From Siphonodentalium dalli (lineage: Eukaryota; Mollusca; Scaphopoda; Gadilida; Siphonodentaliidae): DNA of 64,000 nt. The stretch lies in assembly GCA_032622095.1 (NCBI GenBank), contig CP136063.1, positions 36,124,106-36,188,105 on the forward strand, given 5' to 3'. Made by a program: the position numbers and the translations under genes. The notes below the pieces were generated by a model, which made no database searches, was not told the origin of the DNA, and saw only the letters and a list, made by a program, of their open reading frames with translations. Below are positions 23,757 through 34,036 of this stretch, one piece after another; position 1 is the first letter of the stretch, and every line of letters starts with the position of its first letter.

Positions 23757-24090
23757 CCATATGATCTAAAAAAATAAATATTTTCCATAGTCACATCCAT
23801 TTTCCAGCTGTTTTCAATTGTTCTCACTTCACTGAAATAAACGCTCTTCATTTCTACCATATCGGGAATAAAACTAACACGGGACGCTCTTTTCTGTTCC
23901 ATGGCATACACACATCTGGTTTTGTTTGGGATCCAAACATTGCATTCCAAGTTGTATGATTTATGACTTCAATGTATCCTTTTGGGACACATACTGCTCG
24001 TAGAAAGATAGTTCAAACATATATCGACCTTTTTCGATACCGGGAAAAATTAAAAAGATAATATTATTAGGTGTATTTTGAAGCGCAACC
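23757..24090 (+). repeat. Direct repeat of ~320 bp, right copy (dispersed repeat copy 4)
   Basis: Second copy of 23137-23465, about 620 bp downstream. It continues slightly further into GTGTATTTTGAAGCGCAACC, as do the copies at 2.9 and 6.4 kb. Confidence 0.8.
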
Positions 24091-24347
24091 CGCCATGTGG
24101 CTGTAATATAATTGGAACTCGGAAATATCATCCGAATGGAAACTGTAATACTTCGGTGGGGCTGAGGTGCTTCTACGGTATATGTGGCATGCCTGTTTTA
24201 TATAAAACATTACGACTCGAGAAATAATGGCCCAAATACTAGATGGCTAGAGACTCACGGTCCTACCTGACACTAAAAACTTAACATTGCATTTCTCTTT
24301 TCGCGAATATATATATATATATATGTGTGTGTAAATGATCCCATGCA

Positions 24348-24617
24348 TCAATAGTAGATTTCGATGGACGGGTATCGACCTTCAGGGTCAGGCTCGCAAA
24401 CTGTCAACTGATCGTCTCTGATAAAGGACGGATCTGTTATCTTACCCCAAGGCGTTTTTTGTGTATTTCTATATTGTTCGCTTGCCTGCCCATGGAAAGC
24501 AGAACATTTCCGTATGAACGTTTGACTAATGGCATATGCCAAATTATCCAGACGAAACATGACCCCACCTCCTATTAGTATTATTTTAGTATTATTAAAG
24601 GGATATTGTTGGAACAC
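24348..24617 (-). CDS. Weak candidate integrin-like exon region
   Basis: Minus-strand open frame of 89 residues. The middle reads CSAFHGQASEQYRNTQKTPW and then DDQLTVCEPDPEGRY. In integrin alpha chains the second blade has a Cys, then N/K-x-W-x-G, then a hydrophobic V-x-V-C-A-P-R-Y segment, so order and spacing look similar. A donor GTAAGATA lies inside the frame (after ACGCCTTGGG, about 24445), so either a shorter exon of about 130 bp or read-through is possible. Position and strand fit upstream of 14025-14111 and 5439-5524. The similarity is weak and could be chance. The acceptor (ACTAATAG) has a poor pyrimidine tract. Confidence 0.25.
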   Translation of the reverse strand: MFQQYPFNNTKIILIGGGVMFRLDNLAYAISQTFIRKCSAFHGQASEQYRNTQKTPWGKITDPSFIRDDQLTVCEPDPEGRYPSIEIYY

Positions 24618-24619
24618 CG

Positions 24620-25560
24620 GATAATATTTATCGAAATTTCATGTTGAACTGTTTCATCCGCACGATAAATTAGTTTGTATCTACATGTACCACCCTCCCC
24701 TCCACATTTCCCAAGAATAATGTTATATGCAACAATTTCATATTGTGGTTAAGACAGTCGCGCTTGTTTTGTATTGAGCAACAACGGACACTATTGCAAG
24801 CGTATGCGCAACTCGCACCTAATTGTCTGTTGCTGAATTATCGCATGTTGGTTCGTTGAGTTCACTAGATGGCACAATTTACCGCCGGTTGTTGCGTCCC
24901 GAATCTAGATGTAAATATCTGCAATTGAGCGTAGTGCAGACGATGTGTTCTATGGAGTGAAGCGGTCGATTTCTTTGAAATTTTCGGTGATGTTAGCAGA
25001 ATGATACAATCCCAGCCTGGCATACCCCAATTCCACAGAAGAATGTTTAGTGCAACAGTTTCATGTATTGTTAAGACACTATGCTTGTTCTGCAGACGCT
25101 AGAATTATTGCCGGCTGATTTCTTAATGATACAACACAAAAGCTGTGTATTAACCAATACATGATATTGATTGTTGCAAATTGTTGAAATTTGGGGGGGG
25201 GGGGTCTAAATAAGTTAAAATGAAATTTGCTGGAAAACAGTTCCACAAGATTAATTCGGTATTGCAACAATTTTCCTTTAATGAGGTCAAGTGACCAATT
25301 TTAATTGTGCATTTCCATGCAAATCTCCGCAAAAAAAAGTTACATAGTTGCAAATATTGATGGGCATGACTTTGTGCGGTATTGAATACAATACATATTT
25401 ATCTGGCGGGTCGGCTTAGAATATCAGCTTAAACACTTGCCCAGACACACGAATCTGGTTACATTCCTTCAGCATGGATGACAAACCTGCGCTAGCTTGG
25501 CTTGAAACCATCTTCGTATAGAGCTGGTCGGACTATGACGGCGTAATACACTGAATAATG
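24620..25560. other. No gene recognised
   Basis: AT-rich; a G tract lies at 25192-25203. No exon or named repeat seen. Confidence 0.3.
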
Positions 25561-25566
25561 TACCGA

Positions 25567-26195
25567 CTGGACCAACGCTGCCATAGAGCCGATACTTGGT
25601 GATTGGATTGTTGTGTGAATTCTAACAAGTCGCGATTCCGAAAGGGACAAAGTAAAGAAACTAATATTATTAACCACTCAAATTCATTTATTTTTTGTCG
25701 TCTCTTAATAATTACTCAGATTATATATACAATAAAGTGCACGATGATTCAAGATAATTCGCCAGATAGATCCAGAAACTATCTACATCTTTTGGCTAGA
25801 GTTATGCTAAACGTGGGTCTGCACGCCTCTGAATGTATGTCATTTAACCATATAAAAAATCTTCGAGCAGACGAGACCAACCCTGACATAATGTAACCGC
25901 AAATATACCGATATACTACTTCCTTAAACAGTCTTGTATCGTACCAGATTCATCTGAGTCAGTTGAAAACAAATTCGGATACCAACACCCAATCCCCGGC
26001 GAAATTCGACATCACCATCAATTCCTGGTGACACATATGATACAAAACTATATTAGGTAACTCTGATGTTGAGGATTTTGACACCTATCCGCAATACCTA
26101 TACGAAACAATAGATGCTGGATGAACAACACGACCCCATTGGAAGCACGATGAACGTACTATATAACCCAATTATTCAATTAAGTTTATTCAGAT
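25567..26195 (+). repeat. Long direct repeat, copy A (LINE-associated)
   Basis: More than 600 bp nearly identical to 29752-30460, from CTGGACCAACGCTGCCATAG through GATTCCGAAAGGGACAAAG, CCAGATAGATCCAGAAACTA and CAATTATTCAATTAAGTTTA. Copy A lacks a ~75-bp piece present in copy B and diverges after about 26195, before the LINE C-terminal motif. The 97-residue frame at 25603-25896 is shared by both copies but is not recognised; it may be a remnant of the retroelement. Confidence 0.85.
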
Positions 26196-26340
26196 CGTCA
26201 ATATAGATATTACAGAAGAGTTGTATACATAAATACAATGTATATATATAAAGTAATGTCCAAAGAAACCGATCACACAACCACAGCAGAACCATGGGCA
26301 ACCCCTCGGGACCCAGTCGGAAATACGGCCCGCCACCATC

Positions 26341-26373
26341 CATCGGAAAGCTCTCGGCGAGAGCTTTCCGATG
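26341..26373. repeat. Perfect 33-bp palindrome
   Basis: Arms of 16 bp (CATCGGAAAGCTCTCG and its complement) separated by one base. It lies inside the frame 26238-26618, which is not recognised as a protein. Confidence 0.9.
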
Positions 26374-26874
26374 AATGGCAACAAGCCACACCCCGACCAA
26401 ATCACGAAAAACCACCCACCATCAATCATTTTGGGAATCACTGTATGGTCATTACAGGTATACGTGTAGACATGGGGTATATCCACTTGCGATCAACAAG
26501 AGACTCAGATTCCACATATATATTATATCTACTATACATTTTAAAACTTCGTATATATATATGTGTGTGTGTGTGTATATTGTTCGTCTATAGACTCGAA
26601 AACGGCTGGCTCGATTGAGCTCAAACTTCCCATCTAAGGGTAAAAACAGACGGGAATCGTCGTCGCGGCGTTTTGGAGAAGCCCTGAGCACTCATTATCC
26701 ACTCCCAATCATCAAAATCACCGTCCTCGGCACTGCGGAGGTTAAGGCAGTCACGCTCTTTATATTGACCAAATTTGGCGTTGTTCACAGAGTAACGCTC
26801 TTTATTGTCATCGGCGTTGCTAAACGGTCACCTATGCGTACGAAACTACGGATGCAAAACGCACCGGAACCGGA

Positions 26875-28400
26875 ATGCATTTATCTTGATTAAAAAGGCA
26901 GAATTAACTCATTGGAAAACAACAAATGCGTGTCGTGTGATTCTTATGTCTGTCGTTCCTAGGAACGGGGGAGATTTTCATCGAATCATACCCAGTGTTC
27001 GCGCTGGACCGAACAAAACTTTAGCCAAAAGTTTAGCCAAATGAAAATTTTATTAGCCAAATGAAATTTTTTTTAGCCAAATGTTTTTTGGCCAAATTAA
27101 AAAAAACTTTGGCCAAATTAAATCATCGTTTTCTGGTCGGTTCACAATTAATGACTAAAACGTAAAATCTAACAGACACAGGTAAAATACACAATAATTT
27201 AAATAATTTTGATGAACTAGAAGTATTTTTATAGATAACATTTATTAAAAATTTATTAATCTTTATGTGAAAGAGTTATTTGGGGGGGGGGGGGGGGGGG
27301 GGGGTAACCCGGGATTGTCCTTAATGTCATTATTTTTTAGTTGTCAAATTACAATCTGTCATAAAAGCATGTATATTATTTTGACTGTATCGGTATTGAC
27401 GACAAATAGGCACAAACTATATGTCGTGATTCACATTTGGCTGATTAATCTATTGTCTTACACTTGGTGCTCATAAACCTCGACCGTCATAAATACAATG
27501 TCATCATAAACATGCATTGTGCAGGCGCGCCGTGAGTGACCATACAGACAATGGGCTGAATGGGGGATTAGGGGATTAAATGTAAAAATTAATAATGACT
27601 TTTTGCTGCTTCGTGCAGAGTGACGTAATCTTTCTCCAGATTAAAACAGCCTGTTACGAACAAATTGCTTATATACCGGCGTCAATGCACTTTACAAAAC
27701 ATTGCTTTCTTCACATTGTCATAATTCAACCATGGTCGGTTTAATGTCCATGCGTCTTTGAATGTCCGTCTTGTGAAAACTAAAGATGATTGCATATCAC
27801 TTTGTGATCGCTTGGTTGATAGAGTTGTCGATCGGGTTTCCCTTTGTACGATATTTCATAAGTATGAAAATAATGAAATACTTTCGTCACCTAACTTCGT
27901 CTTGAATGTCGATCTATTGAGCGCTTTTATTAATTAGCTTTCTGGTTCCATGATTTCAGTCTCCATTTGGGTTCAAAAAAAGTTTAGCCAAAAGTTTAGC
28001 CAAATGAAATTTTTATTAGCCAAATTCGAAAAAGATTAGCCATTGGCTAATTTGGCTACCGACAGCGCGAACACTGAGATTCATACCTCTTTTGGGACGG
28101 GGGGGGGGGGGGAATTTAATCGGGTCAGTTTTTCCTCCCTAGGGACGGGTACCATCATTTCTCTTGATTAAAAGGGCAGAATTAACTCATTGAAAAACAA
28201 AAAAAATAATTTAAAACAAAAAATGCGTGTTGTGTGATTCTTATGTCTGTCGTTCCTAGGAAGGGGGGGGGATTTTCATCGGGTCAGTTTTTCCGCCCGA
28301 TGTACCATAAATCATACCTCTTTTAGGGACGGGTACCACCATTTCTCTTGATTAAAAAGGCAGAATTAACTCATTGAAAAACAAAACATTAAAAAAGGCA
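26875..28400 (+). repeat. Tandem ~180-bp unit interrupted by a hAT-like element
   Basis: Units contain CTTGATTAAAAAGGCAGAAT, TTAACTCATTG, ATTCTTATGTCTGTCGTTCC, a GATTTTCATCGGGTCAG-like block and ATCATACCTCTTTT plus GGGACGGGTACC. They occur at 26887-26992, about 28080-28290 and 28290-28400. The first unit is split by the element at 26993-28076. Confidence 0.75.
26993..28076 (+). mobile_element. Non-autonomous hAT-like element, copy 1
   Basis: Termini CAGTGTTCGCGCTG and CAGCGCGAACACTG form a 14-bp inverted repeat. Near both ends the motif TTTAGCCAAA/AGCCAAAT is repeated several times (subterminal repeats). The interior has a >20-base G tract (27282-27303) and no transposase frame. The same element occurs inverted at 58616-59561, where an exact 8-bp target duplication supports a hAT assignment. 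Here the flanks ATCATACC and AGATTCATACC resemble each other but are not a clean duplication. Confidence 0.8.
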
Positions 28401-28439
28401 GAATTTAAAAAATGTCATGTTTCTGACCAACCACGCCAG

Positions 28440-28475
28440 TGGCGGGCTAACCTGCTAGTAATATATAAAATGCAA
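28440..28475 (+). mobile_element. Helitron-like 3' terminus
   Basis: CCACGCCAGTGGCGGGCTAA followed by CCTGCTAGTA: a short GC hairpin then CTAG, similar to the ends at 22230-22255 and 55100-55125. The extent of the element upstream is unclear. Confidence 0.4.
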
Positions 28476-28563
28476 GTGGCGATAGAAACATAAGCACATA
28501 CAGACATTTAGATAACAGTTATGATTTCACTACACCCCCTATCTGCGGTCATGAGTCGTTGCC

Positions 28564-28770
28564 TTGGGCGAACGTAACAACGTTGTTTGTGATTCTCGCT
28601 CGGCTGACCATGGCTATCATCTACGTTCATCATCTACCCCCCGGGCGTTCGGCCACGCGATCTCCTCTGGTGGAACATTTAAATACCAGCGACACACGCA
28701 CAGAATCACATTCACTTGTAGAGATATAACTTTAGAAGATGAGGATATTTGTCTCCGCGTTATGTGGTAA
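28564..28770 (+). other. Unassigned open frame with a donor-like end
   Basis: A 68-residue frame followed closely by TGTGGTAAGTTT, a good donor consensus. I do not recognise the translation and see no matching acceptor. It may be a chance ORF. No function proposed. Confidence 0.15.
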
Positions 28771-28790
28771 GTTTAACCATTTCAGAAACT

Positions 28791-28960
28791 AAATGTATTA
28801 TATTCCACCCAATTATAAACTTATACGTAATGTATTATAATCCACTCAATTATAAACTATATGTATTATATTCCACTCAATTATAAACTATATGTATTAT
28901 ATTCCACTCAATTATAAACTATATGTATTATATTCCACTCAATTATAAACTTATACGTTG
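28791..28960. repeat. Minisatellite, 31-bp unit, ~5 copies
   Basis: Unit TATGTATTATATTCCACTCA plus ATTATAAACTA. The inner copies are nearly identical and the outer ones diverged. Confidence 0.9.
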
Positions 28961-29429
28961 GGTTGGGTAATTATTCATATTGATGTTTCTTCATAGAAAC
29001 ATACAGACGATGGACTCTGTAAAGATTAGTGCAGACGCGTTCATACTTGTATATATTGGAGTGATCTGTTCTAAGTTCAAAACGCTGTTGAACTTAACAT
29101 CTGAATAATTGATAACTACTTTCAATGAGTATTTAGTGTAGAACGGGTTAATTTATACAACACTCCCACACGGAGCCTCATCTGGACCCACGCATGCGAC
29201 AATAATCAGTGCATCGTTCTCTATGTCCCGCTACGGCTCCAGAAATGGTTACAACTAGTTTCAAATTTGAAGCTGCTGTCCGATTTTACACCATACAACA
29301 CTAAATAGTTACATTTCGGAAAATAATTAGAACGCAGCCACACGTGCATTCAGAGATTTTCTATAAATCGACTTTTAAAGATGAAGTTGTAACAGGTTTT
29401 CAGTTTGTGTTTGGCTAGGAAACACTCCA

Positions 29430-29752
29430 ATGGTCCCCTCTTATAAAAAACGTTCATGCGTCCGTCCCCTCTTATAACTAACGTTCATGTGTCAGTCCCC
29501 TATTATACAGAGAACGTTCATGCTTCCGCCCCTCGTATAAAGAGCGTTCATGATTCCATCCCCTCTTACAGATAGCGTTAATGCTTCCGGCATATTATAA
29601 AGAGCGTTCATGCTTACGCCCTCTCGGATAAAGAGCGTTCATGCTTCCGCCCCCTGTTATAGAAAACGTTCATGCGTCCGTCCCCTCTTATAAAGAGCGT
29701 TCATACTTCCGTCCCCTCTTATAGATAACGCTCATGCGTCCATCCCTGCGAC
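29430..29752. repeat. Minisatellite, ~31-bp unit, ~10 copies
   Basis: Unit of the type CCCCTCTTATAAAGAGCGTT plus CATGCTTCCGT. It ends exactly where the long direct repeat copy B starts. The core AAAGAGCGTT recurs elsewhere in the window. Confidence 0.9.
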
Positions 29753-30460
29753 TGGACCAACGCTGCCATAGAGCCGATACTTGGTGATTGGATTGTTGTG
29801 TGAATTATAGCAGGTCGCGATTCCGAAAGGGACAAAGCAAAGAAACTAATATTTTTAACCACTCAAATTCATTTATTTGTTCTCGTCTCTTAATAATTAC
29901 TCAGATTATATATACAATAAAGTGCACGATGATTCAAGATAATTCGCCAGATAGATCCAGAAACTATCTACAGCTTTTGGCTAGAGTTATGCTAAACGTG
30001 GGTCTGCACGCCTCTGAATGTATGTCATTTAGCCATATAACAAATCTTCGAGCAGACGAGACCAACCCTGACATAATGTAACCGCAAATATACCGACATA
30101 CTACTTCCTTAAGCAGCCTTGCATCGTACCAGATTCATCTGAGTCAGTTGAAAACAAATTCGGACACCACCACCCAATCCCCGGCGAAATTCGACATCAC
30201 CATCAATTCCAGGTGACATATATGATACAAAACTATATTAGGTAACTCTGTGATGTTGAGGATGTTGACACCTATCGCAACACCTATAGGAAACAATAGA
30301 TGCTGGATGAACAGCACGACCCCACTCGAAGCACGATGAACGTATATGTTTATTCTTATAAACTGTATAACACACAGTGTTAAGAAGTACAAAAACGTAT
30401 ACGTTGGGCCGGTCTTCTCCCAACGTACTATATAACCCAATTATTCAATTAAGTTTATTT
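29752..30460 (+). repeat. Long direct repeat, copy B (LINE-associated)
   Basis: Copy of 25567-26195. It carries an extra ~75-bp segment at about 30340-30423 bounded by GAACGTA/CAACGTA. It runs directly into the LINE C-terminal region, so both copies are probably parts of one retroelement family. Confidence 0.85.
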
Positions 30461-31040
30461 AGCAACCTCCTGTCAGATAAAGTTCAAAATTACATTGCTA
30501 GTTCCAAAAACTGCTCTTGTGGAAACGGAGAAGAAAACGCCATCCATTATTTCTTTGATTGTTGCCCAGATTCGATCCCAAGAATTCGCCTATTAAACAA
30601 ATTACTTCCCTATAATATTTACTCACTAAACATTCTGCTATTTGGAGACCCTACTTTTCGTGATTGCGAATTTTTTTTTCTTAGCTGTACAATCATTCAT
30701 CCGTGAGACAATAGTAGATTCAATCCACTAACTATTGAGATCATTTATATATACAAGCCGGCTAATTGACTCAAACATACACGACTTCCAAACCAATACA
30801 TATATAAACTCAAGACTAACTCGTGGTGGGGAACGACCGGTGTAATGTACATGTATATATGTTCAACTTGCTTTTGGTCATCATGTTGCAATGTCATTAT
30901 TCTTGATTTATTTTTCAGTGTAATAACAACGGGAGAGGAGGTACTCATAAGTGAGTCAGCACTTGTCCTCCAATCCCATTGTCTGTATACAAATGTATGT
31001 GTTATTTCCTATGTGTTATTGAAATTAGACAAATAATATG
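30400..31040 (+). pseudogene. LINE ORF2 C-terminus and 3' UTR
   Basis: The plus-strand translation at 30430-30706 contains LFSNLLSDKVQNYIASSKN, then CSCGNGEENAIHYFFDC and RIRLLNKLLPYNIY. The C-x-C-G-(x)n-H-Y-F-F-x-C pattern is the Cys/His motif near the C-terminus of many CR1/Jockey-like ORF2 proteins. The reverse-transcriptase core is absent, so this is a 5'-truncated copy. The 3' UTR shares blocks with 10900-11290 (AGGACTAACTCG-like, TTTTCAGTGTAATAAC, ATAAGTGAGTCAGCACTTG). Frameshifts follow 30700. Confidence 0.68.
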
Positions 31041-32095
31041 TTTAATCTAATCACGTTCTGCGAACGTGTACTTGACTACAGGGTTTCACTTTGGATGAGG
31101 GAGGGTGCCCACATTTGAATTGCACCTCCTTTTAGCTATACCAAATATTTTCACTTAAAATAGGAAAATACGCAACGGAAATTTTGATCAAAGTTTGTGT
31201 CAGATACCCCACCCATCCCGACCTCAACCTCTCCTATCGCGACGTCGCTGTCATCATGTATATGTCTGCAGTCTACAAGACGACATTAGTGCTACAGACG
31301 GAGACTTGATGACAGGGACGCGGCGACAGGGTGTGGTTTGGGGGATGAGGTGTCTCACGCCCAACTTTTGTAAAAATGTTCAGCAGTTGGAAATTTCATA
31401 CCTGACACAAGATTACTTGGAAATTTCACACCATCATTATATTGAAATTGTTCTCGTATTTTGATTTTCCAACAGTTACTTATTGGGAAATGTTTTGTTT
31501 TTAGACCAACATTTGCACATTTTCCTAGTTTTGGATAATTTGTGTGACTGAAATGGCTATATGTTGTCACGTCGGCTATATGTTGAAATGGCTATATGTT
31601 GGGTTAGGGTTAGGGTATATAAATGGCTATATGTTGGAAATTTTTCAACTTTATGGGGGTGTCACGTCGGAAATTTCAAATAATTGGAAAGGTTGATACC
31701 AGTCTAGATGCTAAAATTTTGCAGTTTTCAGGTTCAGATTAAAACGTGTTCTCACATCGGCCAAAACATGGTCGGCCGGGAGTTAGATGACTGTATATGA
31801 GTTTGTTTTTATGTGTAAGCAATATTTGCTAAGTGGGTGTCTGACCAGGTAACACGTTGTCCAGACGTAGTGAACACCAAACCTGGCACACCAGAATGAC
31901 AAAAACAAGTCAAAGTGAGATGCCGGCAAGTAGACCAGAGGCCTTTTGGAAAAGTCAAATGAGGATAAGAGCAAAAAACGGCTTAAAACATATTTGTCAA
32001 AAGAATCGTTCACGCAATACTGCTGGACACATAATACACGGGCTATATATGTTGCAATGTCTCCTCTACACAACACTATGCTTGGCAATATTTTA
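31041..32095. other. Non-coding, minor repeats
   Basis: ATGGCTATATGTTG recurs at about 31550, 31584 and 31621, with a short GGGTTAGGGTTAGGG stretch (~31601-31617) that resembles telomere repeat but is too short to mean much. Frames near 31783-32096 are not recognised. Confidence 0.4.
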
Positions 32096-32099
32096 AGTT

Positions 32100-32400
32100 C
32101 CCGTCCCGATGACTCAGTAAGTAAGGCACATGGTACTAAATGGAGGGGACCTCGATGACCCAGTCACCAAGGTGCACGAACTCCCACGCGGAAACCCCGA
32201 TGTCCCAGTCATCAACGTGTATGACCCTCTTACGGGTTGGATCCCGGTGCCTCAACCGGTAAGGTGCATGTTATTCTCATGGAAGGACCCGGGTGATATA
32301 ATTAGTAAGTCGTATACAATCTTATGGAGGGGACCCCGGTATCCAATATTACTACGGAGGCGGCCCCGGTGCTTCAACCAGCAAGGCGCATGGCCATCAA
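32100..32400. repeat. Diverged tandem repeat, ~48-bp unit
   Basis: Recurring blocks GGAGGGGACC, CCCGATG-like, CCAGTCACCAAGGTGCA- and TCAACCGGTAAGGTGCATG-like, about six units. The 107-residue frame at 32130-32453 is a by-product. Confidence 0.6.
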
Positions 32401-32679
32401 CCTTAATTTCTTATCTGGTACCCAACATAAATCAGTTTGTGGTGTATCTATGACACAAAGGTTTGTCAGCCACCAAGTAATGTAATTATATATATATTTA
32501 TAATATCAAATAACATATATGTAGTGGGGTTGTATATATAGTCCAAAGCAACCCCGAAACTCAACACTAGGATGTGATACTAACATAAGATAATAAATTG
32601 TTTGTATATTATATTAATAAATGTGTTAAAGTCTATACATATTAATAATGCCATATAGGCAGTGTGCTTGTTAAAAATA

Positions 32680-32755
32680 ATAACAGGTAGTAAAGTTCCT
32701 CAAAGTAGTAACATGTAGTAAAGTTCCTCAAAGTAGTAACAGGTAGACTAGTTTA
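32680..32755. repeat. Short tandem repeat, 29-30-bp unit
   Basis: AACAGGTAGTAAAGTTCCTC plus AAAGTAGT repeated about 2.5 times. Confidence 0.8.
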
Positions 32756-33730
32756 TAGCATTTATAGTTAATAAGTGATGGAAAAGTCTAGTTTATAACT
32801 ATGCCCTTGTTGTTATCGGGTGGTATCTGAATCCAACGAGATCGCATCGCGCGTATAAATTCCTACATTTTAAATATTTCCGCGCTATCATATATGCGAA
32901 TTTTACATATTAAATATCGGTATACACAAATTATGGCATCCAGGTGAGACATAAAAATCTCTTGCGGAAAACAGACGAACACGGACGGACGGGCGGTCTG
33001 AACAAACGGCAGACACGGAATGTCGGCCACAAAACGTTATCCGACATTATATTAAATATGTATTAGCGACTTTTATGTGTCAATGAGTTGATTGTATGCG
33101 CGGCTGGAGCTGGACCGTTGGAGTCCGCAATATTTATAACAACCAATGCTATCCAAATACATGCACACGCACGTGGTTATATGCTTGACACTCTGGGGTC
33201 CGGAGCCCCCGTCTTTGTATAAATATGTAAACCATAATATTTATATACTTATTAAAAGATACCAACACTGAAAATTTTAAATTATCGAATTATCCACACT
33301 ATCGTGACAGGTTATTTCGTTTACTTGATCAAGGGAGGTCCCGTATTAAAATAAATAATAAATAAACAAATCCTCATGCAACACAGCAGCCCCGGGTCAA
33401 AAGCCAAACATGCAGCAAGCATCCACACATCACACGACAACATGTCCATCTTACACTTGTCATGATAATTGATAAATAGGGCTGTTGTTAGTAAGTAATT
33501 CAATTACAAACCTATACATATGACATGGTGAACGCTCTTTACGTAGAGTATATAACATTTATGTATATATATGGTACATCGGTTGGAATTGTGTTCAAAG
33601 TTCCCATGCATACAATTTGTTATCGTGATAGCAGACAAAAGCGTGGGCCATCCCACATACAGGTATACAATCAACATCCATACGTTAAATGGTTTGTTGG
33701 TTAACGGGTCCTGTTTCTAAAGTGGTGTTG
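32756..33730. other. No gene recognised
   Basis: AT-rich; a short ACGGACGGACGGGCGG stretch lies near 32981. Nothing else identified. Confidence 0.3.
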
Positions 33731-34036
33731 ACATGTGGAACTATGTAAACATGTCATATTTACTGTATTTGAGTGTTTATTTTTTTAGTGTTTATTTTTT
33801 GACTTATCGTACTAGCTTGATAACACAGAAGGAATCAATTGTTTGGAAAATGTTTACTAAGTCCGTTCCGAAATCATATTTTTGTACCGAAAGTTGGTCC
33901 TATAAAAAAATGTTTGGCCACAGCAGCTCATCAGGTACACTTCTGGTCTATAACAGATATAAAGCAATATGTTATTTCATATATGGTTTCGGGAGTTAAG
34001 TGCACTCAGATATGGAAACCGATTTGAGCAGTTTGA

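Noticed and set aside
23137-24090. LTR pair of a retrotransposon
   Set aside because: The space between the copies is only ~290 bp, with no primer-binding site or protein code, and partial copies at 2.8 and 6.4 kb do not share LTR borders.
31601-31617. Interstitial telomere repeat
   Set aside because: Only about two and a half TTAGGG-like units; too short to support.
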